Numbered from the stretch's first letter, positions 53,601 through 60,737 are shown. The stretch is 64,000 nt of DNA from Panax quinquefolius (GCA_020205615.1 CM035167.1:141361255-141425254), one strand, 5' to 3'. The notes: generated by a model not told the origin, from the sequence alone. Translations and numbers: made by a program.

Positions 53601-56600
53601 ACTTTTAAATCTACGGATTAAAAGACAACAAAGGCAGCGTGATGAAGATTTTAGAGACTTCTCACAAATAACTGATTATGATGAGCTAAATATCAGATCT
53701 GATCTCATTGATTCTAGATATGCTGATTTAGCTATTACTAGAGAACAGTTAAGAGTTGCAAATATAACAGATCTATTCAGAATTTTACAGAAGGAGATTA
53801 AATGGTTTTACCATCATTTAATAATCCCCAAGATCAGGAAAGATTAAGATCGGAGCATCTTACTCTTATCCGAAATCAATTAAGTTATGTTAATTGTCTA
53901 AATCGAAAGATTAACCGACAACTTAACAGAAGATCTTTAGATCTAGCTGAGTTAGCTAGCATCACTGATCGAAATGAACGAAGTATTAGAAGAGATCTGT
54001 TAGATCTTAAATATTCTAATCTTGTTCTAATCAGGGAACAATTAAGAGATGCTAGAGAAGTCTTGAATAATCATGTCCGAAACTATCTGGACAGTTATTA
54101 ATGGATTTAGACTTATCTCTTAATAATCCTATAAATAATCCCATCATTGATCCAGAGTTGCTTAAACTCTATAGGATTAATGATCTTTTATACGATCTAA
54201 AGAATCTTTCAGCGGAGAGAAGAAATATTTCTGTTTCTTTAGATATTTCGTATGAGGAATTTCAAGCTTTGAGAGATCGATTCAAGGATCTTTTAAGGCA
54301 AGAAAAAGAAAAAGTCGCTGAATTAGCAAGTTTAATTCGTGACTTTATTAAAGGATGAGTATGTCTTCAGGCTCCGCCTCAGACGATAAAAATACTACAT
54401 CTCGAGCTTTGTCCAGATCTCTAAAGAAGAGAATTCGGATAGCTCGCCTTGTTTTGGGAACTCCTCATAAATATGTGTACTCTCAAACACAGATGTTTAC
54501 ACTACGTTGTAATTGTCCTAATGGTAATCATAGGCATCTGTTGCACAGTGATGAAGACACGATTATGAGCAGACAACTAAATACAGTTGTCGATGTTCTC
54601 ATCAATATGTCTCAAAAAATCCATAAGGATTTGAGACAGATCTCTAAATCTAAGAAAAGAAAGGAGACGACTGTCCCTAACTTAGATTTTATCAAAGACA
54701 TGCTTGATCAACAGAAAAGCATGTTGAGAGAAATTAAGAAGCTTATAAACTTTGGAAAACTTCCTTCCAAAGAAGAAATAAGTGAAATAGTTAAAAGCTT
54801 TCAAGAACAACCAAAACAGGTTGAACTTGAAACAGAAAAGCTTTTAATTAATCTTAAAGGTTTAGTTGAAACCTTTAAACCTCAACTAGAGCAACAACAG
54901 AAGCTTGCTTTAGACATTAAGGAACTAGCTGTTGAAATTAAGGCTCGTCAAGATTTTAGCTAATCATGGACACAAATCCTGAATATCAGGTTAGCCTTAA
55001 AGCAGTAGAAGAGCTAGACTATGATCAAGGAAAAATCGGTTTTTATAAAATCGAAAACTCTGACAAACTTGCCAGAGGATCCTCGATCCAAGTCGCTCAA
55101 TTAAATTTAATTATTCATAGGTTATTTGATTTATCAAATAAACTCTCTAAGAATGAGAAGCAGTATAGAGAATCTATAAAGCTGTTATCTAAAGCCCTTG
55201 ATGAACAGGGCGAAAGACTCGTTCTTCTTAATAAAAGAATTGAGACTCTTGAGCTTCTTCAAAGAGTTGGATCCCAGCAGATGGGTGAAAGACTTTTTAA
55301 GCTCGATGAAAAAATAGACTACATCGACACAAATGTCAAGACTCTCAATAGGCAAAAGCCAGTTAGCATAGAAGATATCAATAAATCTATGGAATCTATG
55401 AAAACTGGGGAACCATTGCAATATAGAAAGAATCCTCCGGGAAAAATTCTATATTACGAAGATCCACGCTGGACCAGAAGAAATAAATGAGTAATTTATT
55501 TCAACCTTTTTCTGGAACCAGTAGAACTCTAACTCAAGAAGAAAGGCCTAGCGCTGAATCTTCGAGTTCTAGTTCAGGATGGCTAAGTAACATTAGACAT
55601 CTGGGTCAGAGCAAGCGCCATAATCATGTGCAGCTTGACCAGCTCATTGATCCAAATGGATCATATGAGAAATTAAAAGAGAAAGGGTTAGAAACTGTCA
55701 AAGGTAAAACCCTTTATCATTCAGGAAGTTTTGAACTTTTTACAAGGTTCTTTAGGAACTTCCAGACCTTTGATTTAAGGGTAGTTGGAGATGACTCTAA
55801 AACCATCTCTTTAATCAGCCCTGAAGGTCTTAAAAAATTAAGAAAGGAAAATTATAATTTTATCCATTTGGGTTTAATTATAATTGGCATTAAAGGTCTA
55901 CATAAGGAAGGAAGAGGAGACAAAGTCCTCATTACTATCCTTGACACTAGGTCCAATGATCCACAGAAAGGTATCATTGCTGCCAGTGAGGTAGACATGA
56001 ATAAATGCGGTGGGCTTATATATTTAGCCCCAAATTTTCCAATGACTATTAAAGACTTTGGAAATGATCTAAAAATAGGTATTCAAACCATTGGTTATGA
56101 AGACCTAGACCATGGCAACAATTTGGGCTTGATAACCTACTTTGTGGGCCGTATGTCTAAAACCTTGGAAACTCAATACAAGGTATTAATTAATAATGTC
56201 ATAGAAGGCCTCGCTTCGCAAGGCGTCACTATGAATAAGCCAGCTCCTGTTAGTGCCCTCACTAACTCTCTACGGATTAAAATACAACAAAGGCAGCGTG
56301 ATGAAGATCTTAGAGACTTCTCACAAATAACTGATTATGATGAGCAAATATCAGATCTGATCTCATTGATTCTAGATATGCTGATTTAGCTATTACTAGA
56401 TAACAGTTAAGAGTTGCAAATATAACTCTTAACAGATCTATTCTTATGAATGAATGAAGAATTTATCTGGGATAAATTAAATAAGTGTCTTTAGACCAAC
56501 AGGAAAAACCGAGGTTATTTATTCGTGTGCACTAAACCAATAGTGAACAAGATGTTATTTGGGCAGGTTTAAAGGTACCTGTTACCATAATCCAAACATG

Positions 56601-59600
56601 TATACAAGTACTAAAGCAAGAATACATGCAGAAATACATGGATAATACAGAAAAAAGGAATATTTATTCATTATTTCTTATCCTTAATTCTATGTCACGA
56701 TCTACGCGATCTATGGTAGCCGCTAGATCTAGAGTTAGTTTCACTCCTTTGAGTTCTAGCTCGATTAACTCGAGTTGTTCAGAGGTGCGCTCGCAGTCAC
56801 GAGAAATGATACTTATTAAATTTGGACTCCTCGTGAATTCTGGGAGGTTAGAGGCTAAACGTAGCCTGCGTCCTTGATTTGCGAAGACCCTTTTCATCAG
56901 TTTATGCTGAAGTTTTAGGTCCTGTCGCTTTTCAATTAAATATCGCTCGATGAAGGTTGTCCTCATTCTGCAAAAAGAGTTAATTTAAGGATAGTCTCCT
57001 CAAGCTTTTTAATTTTGTTTCTTAAACTTCCATGCTGGTTGTGTAAAAAACGTTTTTGATAATCATCAGAATCATTATCATTTATTAATTTAGAAAAAAG
57101 GGAATCTTTTTCTTTAATTAATTTATTTAATTCTTTAATTGTTTCTTCATAAGAAACTGGGCTGGGATCGTTGGTTTTGACACTCAACTGTCCTAGCTTG
57201 AAGATCAAATCTGGATCAGGTCCGATCTGTGAAGATCCGGCCTGTTCTTGAGTTGATACCTCAAAAGTTAATTGAACAAGGTTTGTTTTGAAAACCTCAG
57301 GATCTACTGAACTGAGATCCAAATTTATTTGAAAATCTTTTAAATTCATATTTCAAAAAGTTTTTGATGAAAAGAGTGGGGGTTTAACCAAGTATTTGGA
57401 AAATAGACAGATTCAAAGATCAATAGTAACAGAGGCTCTGGATCTATTAAGGATTTCAAGGTTTAAATCATATCTCCTAGGAGTAGTATACGTCTGGTAT
57501 TCTGGTTTCTCAAGGTTCTTCATATGTTCACCGTTACAAACTCAAATTTTTACAACTTCTCAAGATCTAGTGGTATGTTACCGATGCAGACTCAAATCAA
57601 AAAGCATAAAATATGTCTAGATCTAATCGTCTCACTGCCTTCTCAACCCTATTTTACGTATTTCTTCCCTTGGCGCCTGTTCACATATCGGCTTGACGGT
57701 AATCTTACGACTCATTTCAGGTTTCATGCAGCTACAGGACTTCGACCCTTAATACAAAGCTAAATGAAATGGAAAACATAACTTGGTGTTTCGATAACCT
57801 AGATATGCAGATGCCGTTGTTTAAAAATGGAAAGTAAGACTTGGTGTTTCGATGAACTCGAACATGCAGTACTTCACCAGAAATTAAAAGACTTCAAACC
57901 ATACAAGAGATAGATACCTTGTTTACCTTAATTAAGCTTTCTGCTTCAGCCTTCTGTGTTCTTGATCAATGATCTGCCTTTTAAGATTAGTTACTCATTA
58001 ATTGAGTATAACCTTAATGATTAATTTACACCGAAGTGTTATGATTATTTAACTCCGAAGAGTTTGAAAGAAAAACTCCGAAGAGTATTATTTAATTATC
58101 TCCGAAGAGATTTCTATTAATTAGAACTGGATGCCATCTTTATTTCCTGTTGCAAAAGAAAAGCCCATTAATATAAAACATAACCATTTATAAGAAAATG
58201 GCAATTATTTGTTGGTCTAAAGACACTTATTTAATTTATCCCAGATAAATTCTTCATTCATAAGAATGGAAGGCCCTCCATAAGCGAACTTATGGGAATT
58301 ATTTAAAGGATTAGTTAGTTGGATATATTGCCAACGTTCAGTTGTAAGAAATAAGGCTTTCTTTGGGCCTTCTATAAGCAGGCTTATAGAAATTATTTTG
58401 TAATATCTGATCGAATATACTGTCGATCTTCAGCGGATGGCCTCTGAAATACCATCTGTTTTAAAAGAATGGGTTTCTAAGATTTTAGTGGTTTCCTGGA
58501 CTCCTCTGCTGATCTGCAAGTTTGTTAGAGATACCAGAAATATGCTCCCAAATAATCTTAATATCATTATTAACAATATAATCAATAAGAACAAGCCAAC
58601 GACGTCTAGAAAGTGTTTTTCTATCATTGAGTTGTTTCATGTATCTGACTATATTTTCACAATCCGTTCTGACAGTTATTTGAGGTTTGTCAATTATTAA
58701 CAACCTAAAATGATCAAGGGCGTATTTAATAGCCAATATTTCAAGATCAAGGCTTGGAGTTAACTCAGTAACTGCATCCTTAAACTTTCCACAACCATAT
58801 TTGCAGATTTGTTCATCTGTTTTAGGTGAGGTGAAATTTGGTTTTTTGTATAAAACAGCTCCCCAACCGTGTATACTTCCATCAGTCTCAATGATTAAGT
58901 AATCAGAGTCAAGAGGAAGAGGATAAGGAGGAAGGTTTCGAACCTTGTTTTTAATCAATTGAACAGTTTTGACATCTTCACTGTTGAAGTGTCTCTGTCC
59001 ATTTTTACCAGTTTTGGAATACAAAGATCCCAAAAGCTTGTGAATACCAGCCAAAAAAGGTCTGGCATAATTTACAAGACCAGATCCTAACTCAGGAAGC
59101 GCCATGCAGGCCGTAAAGAATTTGATTACTCTGGACACGTTAACAATTAATGACCCAGTGTATATCAAACCTAAAAAAAATGGAGATAAAATAAAAAATT
59201 ACCCACAAACAGAAAAATACATACATATATAAGAAAAAGATAAAATACAAAGGGGAAAAAGAATAAAAAAGTAGAGGGGCGGGAAAGAGAGAAACAGAAA
59301 ACTAAACAAAAGGAAAGGGGAAAAGAAAAGAAATTGAAACACTCCAATACGTAGACTGTACTCCAAGAAACACCTCTCCACTACATTATTTTCCCAGCAT
59401 AGGGAATCACCACATATGTCACAGTGGACTTTTGAATGGCTCTATTACTATCTAGATGCAAAATATTCACAGAAAGAAAACCTTAGCCTTACCTTATATT
59501 TGCTTCTCTGTGAGGATTACAATGTGTTAAGGCATATGATAACTTCTGATCAGCCTGAAGGAAACAAAAGTCAAATCCGTGAAAAACAATCCAGCAAAAG

Positions 59601-59870
59601 TACTCCTAAATATTTTAAAAACATAAATAAAAAAGTTAATATTTCTGACAAAAATTCAGTCGAAGTTCAATAAGAAGCAAGAAATTGAGTTCAACAATAG
59701 AAATTATAGTGATTGGACTAGGTGGCCATTCTTTATACAGCTCTCATATTTAATCAGATAAAAGAATAAATATATAAGCTAGACTTTAAGCAGAATATGG
59801 CACTCATTCAGTTTATTTGTAGTTGATAACTTGAGATCCTAAAAGGTAGCTACACTATATTTCCTTGAGA

Positions 59871-59907
<37 letters not shown>

Positions 59908-60737
59908 AATATAATTATAATAGAAAAAGTATAACAATAAATATACTAGCTATTATATAATTAAATCATACTAATATTCAAAATATCAAAGGAATTTTTA
60001 GGATGAAGTCTGAAAAGAAAAAATAAATTAGTTCCACCATAACTACTGCCAATTAAGAAAATCACGAAGCAAAGAAACAATCATTTACTGATTAAGGCAT
60101 ACATGAATTTTTATAGTTAATGCATAAACATGTTGGCTAAAAATGTGTATCCTTGAATTTAAATTCAAATTCAGAAAACAACATACATGATATCATTTAT
60201 GTGATAAGAAAATGAAGAGAACTCACAGCAGGAAAATTTTCATTAAACACTTCCAAGCGACCAGTGTAATACATGTAGGTGACCTGGAATACCAAAAAAC
60301 AATTCAATCTTTTTTCAAAAAATAATCTTATAGACTAAGTTGTTTTTTTTTGACAATGAAGTTGATAATTACCTTATCCCTGACAGGAAATTCCTCAAAA
60401 TCAAAGAAACGTGCAGTTTCAATGCTTCTTATCACACTTCGGCATAGGTTAACAGTGCCAAGCTGCACAAATTAGTTGAAAGATTAAATCACACAGTTAT
60501 TTTAGTCTTACATTCTGTTCTAACTATACTAGACAAAGAAACCTTATGGTCTAGATGATACTACAAAGTTTCTCCATGTTGGGACTTTTTTTTTCTTTTA
60601 GTGATGCGTCAAATAAACATTGGAGGGAGGAGGACATCCTCCTATAATGCAAAAGAGAGAGAGATAGTCACCTTGAAATAAATTTTGAACAACTGGCAAG
60701 TAACGTATAATGCTCCAATACGTTTCGGGCCTTTTCC
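47632..60737 (-). CDS. THP1: THP1/EER5 (PCID2-type) PCI-domain protein, C-terminal nine exons
   Basis: Exons, 5' to 3' on the minus strand: 60737-60672, 60462-60373, 60283-60227, 59554-59493, 48567-48480, 48336-48260, 48173-48099, 48005-47900 and 47763-47632. All have GT-AG borders and consistent phase, giving about 250 C-terminal residues. Recognised words are RIGALYVTCQLFKIYFK, VIRSIETARFFDFEEFPVRD, VTYMYYTGRLEVFNENFP, MILKYLIPVKLSIGILP, RGDLRLLRHALHEHEDR, AHQVKLEVIVKALKW and VVVLSKQDPFPKLNGKPVNS. This is the PCI winged-helix region of Thp1/PCID2, which with Sac3 forms the TREX-2 complex at the nuclear pore for mRNA export; the Arabidopsis homologue is called EER5. The N-terminal ~160 residues are not in the window and presumably lie beyond 64,000. 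The intron 48568-59492 is about 10.9 kb because it holds a pararetrovirus, yet all flanking exons and splice sites look intact. Confidence 0.92.
48568..49241 (-). other. Native part of the THP1 intron, 3' side
   Basis: AT-rich intron sequence between the splice acceptor at 48568 and the viral left border near 49242. No other feature is seen. Confidence 0.7.
49242..49613 (+). pseudogene. Viral RNase H fragment (end of pol), plus arm
   Basis: Opens in frame at the host junction and runs to a TGA at 49611. It includes the RNase H words LDLEILAIKYALDHFRL, VRTDCENIV and NKLAD, which carry the E and D catalytic residues. The first catalytic Asp (in LIIETDGS) is missing here because the arm starts downstream of it, though the inverted copy keeps it. 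This is the 3' end of a caulimovirid polymerase gene, cut by the insertion border. Confidence 0.88.
49614..49905 (+). other. Viral intergenic segment pol-TAV
   Basis: This holds short inverted repeats (CTATAAGCCTGCTTATAG at 49657-49674; CCATAAGTTCGCTTATGG at 49748-49765) with CCTG/TTCG-type loops. The part ATGAATGAAGAATTTATCTG onward (about 49780-49835) recurs as filler at about 56440-56500. Confidence 0.6.
49906..51039 (+). CDS. Putative viral transactivator/inclusion-body protein (TAV-like)
   Basis: The start is taken at the second Met (MASSSGKDQ), which begins the conserved run; an in-frame ATG 18 bases upstream gives six more residues. The product is 377 aa. A central block (about residues 85-155: NCYVVTLGHIKGIFGNLKEA, then VNINEAKTFA) resembles the RNase H-like fold of caulimovirid ORF VI, where a tyrosine-valine-valine strand is followed by a glycine-isoleucine turn. 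After a putative coiled coil (about 195-245) the tail is lysine-rich (KKKRKKKP). In caulimoviruses this protein allows translation of several ORFs from one RNA, which fits the chain of overlapping ORFs here. Position after pol and before the promoter supports the call. It is uninterrupted in this arm and absent from the other. Confidence 0.72.
   Translation: MASSSGKDQINKPKAKKGQISTPRVEFKQLTFGSTTLFAYPQHLPFVFRAPKDFVFTEEQKCILDNLWKNRESNPGIFSAAMFSLAFLFQENKYNCYVVTLGHIKGIFGNLKEASPQVSGIKNGQMKGFVNINEAKTFAITKLGPDCYIAPSLKNRMDMTLPIPSTVEVDEERSTVSCYACVNKKNTIAQLKATNASWKGEKERLEHSLIKQEEFLSDSEHQIEILTARVQELEIKIKEREKYIAPVNVQNWITFLKFRNAISEKDLELIYFQFPHLKPVPSFWSIEDSGRKITFSDTKKQEPEASTSSYAEIVSAPAPDKKKRKKKPLLQRQKIAAKEKKLQTEEISLRPQKKIVTSTTSKVNPTASKLLQDDATI
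51147..51200 (+). promoter_or_regulatory. 35S-like pararetroviral promoter
   Basis: A TATA box (TATAAATAGG) at 51191-51200 follows TTACGTCAG at 51157-51165, which resembles the TGACG element of the CaMV 35S promoter. A palindromic AAGATAAGATTCTATCTTATCTT lies further upstream at about 51058-51080. A CT-run (CTCTCTCTCTCTCT) at about 51248-51263 is just downstream of the expected start. It lies directly after the TAV-like ORF, as in caulimovirids. Confidence 0.7.
51304..51453 (+). ncRNA. Array of small UUCG-loop hairpins in the viral leader
   Basis: Six stem-loops lie in a row in the presumed pregenomic RNA leader: GAACTC-TTAG-GAGTTC (51304-51319), ATCTC-TTCG-GAGAT (51332-51345), ACTC-TTCG-GAGT (51357-51368), AACTC-TTCG-GAGTT (51379-51392), ACAC-TTCG-GTGT (51404-51415) and a longer GTT..ACTCA-ATTAA-TGAGT..AAC (51431-51453). 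Four share the stable UUCG tetraloop, yet their stems differ while keeping pairing. Hairpins 2 to 6 are also present in the inverted arm at about 57976-58115. Confidence 0.7.
51568..51682 (+). repeat. Direct repeat pair in the viral leader
   Basis: GAAGTACTGCAT followed by ATCGAAACACCAAGT and TTTCCATTT occurs twice, at about 51569-51624 and 51630-51681. A second pair, with TTTGAGT.TG.A.CGGT.A and CTTGAGAA, lies at about 51852-51890 and 51900-51940. Both pairs also occur in the inverted arm. Confidence 0.7.
52097..52510 (+). CDS. Viral ORF A, acidic helical protein
   Basis: 137 aa as read here, beginning MNSKDFQINLDLSSVDPEVF. The second half is a predicted coiled coil rich in Lys, Glu and Leu (ETIKELNKLIKEKDSLFSKL; LRNKIKKLEETILKLTLF). 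I do not recognise a family. In the inverted arm the same ORF ends eight codons earlier at GAATGAGG, where its stop overlaps the next ATG. In this arm that base is changed (GAAAGAGG), so the ORF reads on to 52510. It lies between promoter and primer site, which is unusual for a caulimovirid. Confidence 0.65.
   Translation: MNSKDFQINLDLSSVDPEVFKTNLVQLTFEVSTQEQAGSSQIGPDPDLIFKLGQLSVKTNDPSPVSYEETIKELNKLIKEKDSLFSKLINDNDSDDYQKRFLHNQHGSLRNKIKKLEETILKLTLFAERGQPSSSDI
52484..52782 (+). pseudogene. Viral ORF B (start codon lost in this arm)
   Basis: This continues a ~99-codon frame containing IEKRQDLK, RVFANQGRRLRLASNLPE and SEQLELIELELKGVKLTLDL, ending RIRNNE. The inverted arm keeps its ATG (minus strand, 56966-56664), but here the equivalent codon is AAG, so no start remains. 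It is Arg- and Leu-rich and helical, similar in pattern to ORFs E and F. The function is unknown. Confidence 0.6.
52927..52973. other. C-rich tract next to the primer site (G-rich on the minus strand)
   Basis: About 47 bases are nearly all C and G, in sharp contrast to the AT-rich surroundings. The minus strand has at least four runs of three or more G, so it could form a G-quadruplex. The inverted arm ends exactly at its left edge. Length and composition may be distorted by assembly. Confidence 0.6.
52981..52994 (+). other. Putative tRNA-Met primer-binding site
   Basis: TGGTATCGAGCTTA differs from the usual caulimovirid primer site TGGTATCAGAGC by one missing base. It would mark the start of minus-strand DNA synthesis and position 1 of the viral map. 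Confidence 0.6.
53010..53138 (+). CDS. Viral ORF C, 42-aa acidic protein
   Basis: A short ORF (MSKFVTDASPLWEEGYDILV and on to RYLIIG) starts 16 bases after the primer site. Its stop codon overlaps the start of ORF D (TAATG at 53136-53140), the arrangement used by caulimovirids for coupled translation. It is too short to assign. Confidence 0.5.
   Translation: MSKFVTDASPLWEEGYDILVGLLADIDDIELIVELLRYLIIG
53138..53287 (+). CDS. Viral ORF D, 49-aa hydrophobic protein
   Basis: It starts at the ATG overlapping the ORF C stop. The product is strongly hydrophobic, with a membrane span (LLIPLIILINWIIVSICLFI) and a short polar tail. Small membrane proteins are unusual in this virus family. I recognise no homologue, and its reality rests on the start-stop overlap and composition. 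Confidence 0.5.
   Translation: MDPFDFIIYNNFLLIPLIILINWIIVSICLFIIICVNFYNRVYQYLFQW
53258..53405 (+). repeat. Direct repeat around the end of ORF D
   Basis: AGAGT(A/T)ATACCAGTA, then TGGTGAATAA.GC.ATGTTAT and ACCCCACG, occurs at about 53259-53310 and about 53350-53402. Both copies precede ORF E. Confidence 0.7.
53440..53847 (+). CDS. Viral ORF E, Arg-rich helical protein
   Basis: 135 aa, predicted almost wholly helical, with a core NQLAYVRLLNLRIKRQQRQR followed by FSQITDYDE and YADLAITREQLRVA. The core pattern recurs in ORF F (NQLSYVNCLNRKINRQLNRR; ASITDRNE; YSNLVLIREQLRDA), so the two are tandem paralogues. It overlaps the start of ORF F by 46 bases. A further partial copy is fused to the movement-protein ORF at 56269. 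Function unknown. Confidence 0.65.
   Translation: MDNPGSPRSPLDLYNPNMDSRRDNLQRRIDEEYHENLRSIRLKFIIYNQLAYVRLLNLRIKRQQRQRDEDFRDFSQITDYDELNIRSDLIDSRYADLAITREQLRVANITDLFRILQKEIKWFYHHLIIPKIRKD
53802..54101 (+). CDS. Viral ORF F, paralogue of ORF E
   Basis: 99 aa, starting MVLPSFNNPQDQERLRSEHL. It shares with ORF E the succession NQL-YV, Arg-rich helix, ITD motif and IREQLR(V/D)A. Its stop overlaps the ATG of ORF G (TAATG at 54099-54103). Likely an oligomerising or nucleic-acid-binding small protein, by charge and helix content only. Confidence 0.65.
   Translation: MVLPSFNNPQDQERLRSEHLTLIRNQLSYVNCLNRKINRQLNRRSLDLAELASITDRNERSIRRDLLDLKYSNLVLIREQLRDAREVLNNHVRNYLDSY
54101..54358 (+). CDS. Viral ORF G, 85-aa helical protein
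   Basis: Begins MDLDLSLNNPINNPIIDPEL and continues as a coiled coil (YEEFQALRDRFKDLLRQEKE). It overlaps ORF F by one base and ORF H by four (ATGA). It follows the general plan of E and F but is too divergent to call a paralogue with confidence. Confidence 0.6.
   Translation: MDLDLSLNNPINNPIIDPELLKLYRINDLLYDLKNLSAERRNISVSLDISYEEFQALRDRFKDLLRQEKEKVAELASLIRDFIKG
54355..54963 (+). CDS. Viral ORF H, basic protein with a Cys/His cluster
   Basis: 202 aa. An Arg/Lys-rich start (SRSLKKRIRIARLVLG) is followed by RCNCPNGNHRHLLH (residues about 51-64), whose two Cys and three His could bind a metal. The remainder is coiled coil (DFIKDMLDQQKSMLREIKKL; ETFKPQLEQQQKLALDIKEL). It overlaps the previous ORF by ATGA. 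A virion-associated or nucleic-acid-binding role is possible but not shown. Confidence 0.65.
   Translation: MSMSSGSASDDKNTTSRALSRSLKKRIRIARLVLGTPHKYVYSQTQMFTLRCNCPNGNHRHLLHSDEDTIMSRQLNTVVDVLINMSQKIHKDLRQISKSKKRKETTVPNLDFIKDMLDQQKSMLREIKKLINFGKLPSKEEISEIVKSFQEQPKQVELETEKLLINLKGLVETFKPQLEQQQKLALDIKELAVEIKARQDFS
54966..55490 (+). CDS. Viral ORF I, coiled-coil protein upstream of the movement protein
   Basis: 174 aa with a long central coiled coil (DLSNKLSKNEKQYRESIKLL; LLNKRIETLELLQRVGSQQ) and a Pro/Arg-rich C-terminus (KNPPGKILYYEDPRWTRRNK). Length, coiled coil and basic C-terminus recall the virion-associated protein of caulimoviruses, but no specific motif confirms it. It overlaps the movement-protein start by four bases (ATGA). 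Confidence 0.6.
   Translation: MDTNPEYQVSLKAVEELDYDQGKIGFYKIENSDKLARGSSIQVAQLNLIIHRLFDLSNKLSKNEKQYRESIKLLSKALDEQGERLVLLNKRIETLELLQRVGSQQMGERLFKLDEKIDYIDTNVKTLNRQKPVSIEDINKSMESMKTGEPLQYRKNPPGKILYYEDPRWTRRNK
55487..56389 (+). CDS. Viral 30K-superfamily movement protein with a foreign tail
   Basis: 300 aa as read here. Residues about 65-240 show the caulimovirid movement-protein pattern: FIHLGLIIIGIKGLHKEG, then VLITILDTRS, CGGLIYLAPNFPMTIKDF and GLITYFVGRMS. Such proteins form tubules through plasmodesmata. The N-terminus is Ser-rich. At about codon 260 the frame passes into a second copy of ORF E (joined within TCTACGGATTAAAA, shared by both sequences) and stops at 56387. The true C-terminus and everything viral that should follow, including the capsid gene, are missing. 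Confidence 0.8.
   Translation: MSNLFQPFSGTSRTLTQEERPSAESSSSSSGWLSNIRHLGQSKRHNHVQLDQLIDPNGSYEKLKEKGLETVKGKTLYHSGSFELFTRFFRNFQTFDLRVVGDDSKTISLISPEGLKKLRKENYNFIHLGLIIIGIKGLHKEGRGDKVLITILDTRSNDPQKGIIAASEVDMNKCGGLIYLAPNFPMTIKDFGNDLKIGIQTIGYEDLDHGNNLGLITYFVGRMSKTLETQYKVLINNVIEGLASQGVTMNKPAPVSALTNSLRIKIQQRQRDEDLRDFSQITDYDEQISDLISLILDMLI
56268..56512. other. Filler junction between viral arms
   Basis: Two stitched viral pieces: about 56268-56430 repeats ORF E sequence (53600-53770) with small changes, and about 56440-56500 repeats 49780-49835. The patchwork indicates template switching during integration or later repair. Confidence 0.75.
56664..56966 (-). CDS. Viral ORF B, inverted arm (start intact)
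   Basis: 100 aa, starting MRTTFIERYLIEKRQDLK. The ATG overlaps the stop of ORF A (ATGA). It is the less damaged copy of the ORF at 52484-52782. Arg/Leu-rich and helical, function unknown. Confidence 0.6.
   Translation of the reverse strand: MRTTFIERYLIEKRQDLKLQHKLMKRVFANQGRRLRLASNLPEFTRSPNLISIISRDCERTSEQLELIELELKGVKLTLDLAATIDRVDRDIELRIRNNE
56963..57349 (-). CDS. Viral ORF A, inverted arm
   Basis: 128 aa, matching 52097-52489 with few changes, including MNLKDF instead of MNSKDF at the start. It ends with the ATGA overlap into ORF B, probably the original arrangement. Confidence 0.6.
   Translation of the reverse strand: MNLKDFQINLDLSSVDPEVFKTNLVQLTFEVSTQEQAGSSQIGPDPDLIFKLGQLSVKTNDPSPVSYEETIKELNKLIKEKDSLFSKLINDNDSDDYQKRFLHNQHGSLRNKIKKLEETILKLTLFAE
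58485..59168 (-). pseudogene. Viral RT C-terminal / RNase H fragment, inverted arm
   Basis: A 227-codon frame running from the host junction. It contains the RT thumb/connection region (GLVNYARPFLAGIHKLLGSL) and RNase H motifs LIIETDGSIHGWGAVL, LDLEILAIKYAL, RTDCENIV and NKLAD. The frame is lost near 58515 through a 5-bp deletion, so the last ~30 residues continue in another frame (58430-58514). The upstream polymerase (with YxDD) and protease are not present. Typical of Caulimoviridae. Confidence 0.85.
59175..59492 (-). other. Native part of the THP1 intron, 5' side
   Basis: AT- and purine-rich intron sequence between the viral right border and the donor of the exon at 59493-59554. No target-site duplication matching the left border at 49242 is evident. 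Confidence 0.6.
59873..59908. repeat. (ACT)n microsatellite in a THP1 intron
   Basis: About twelve ACT units within the intron between exons at 60227 and 59554. Confidence 0.95.

Larger units (their letters stand above)
49242..59174. mobile_element. Endogenous pararetrovirus (Caulimoviridae), rearranged, in a THP1 intron
   Basis: A ~9.9-kb insertion is made of two viral arms. The plus arm (49242-about 56267) runs from the RNase H end through a transactivator ORF, promoter, leader, tRNA-primer site and small ORFs to a movement protein. The minus arm (56513-59174) is an inverted second copy running from RT/RNase H through the leader to just before the primer site. Between them, about 56268-56512 is filler: a second copy of ORF E sequence, then a copy of 49780-49835. 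Capsid protein, protease and most of RT are absent in both arms, so no complete virus is encoded. The arms are nearly identical, which suggests a recent insertion or recent duplication. Confidence 0.9.
56513..59174 (-). mobile_element. Inverted viral arm
   Basis: Reverse complement of the viral map from RT/RNase H (59174) to just before the primer site (56513). The part 56513-58128 mirrors 51315-52926, and 58124 to about 58770 mirrors 49242-49919. Positions 49915-51315 of the plus arm (most of TAV and the promoter) are missing, joined across a 5-bp repeat AGTTC. It also lacks 5 bp near 58515 within RNase H. Confidence 0.88.

Noticed and set aside
49242..59174. Interpretation as a functional integrated virus able to be released
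   Set aside because: Capsid, protease and polymerase core are absent from both arms, and one arm also lacks promoter and TAV.
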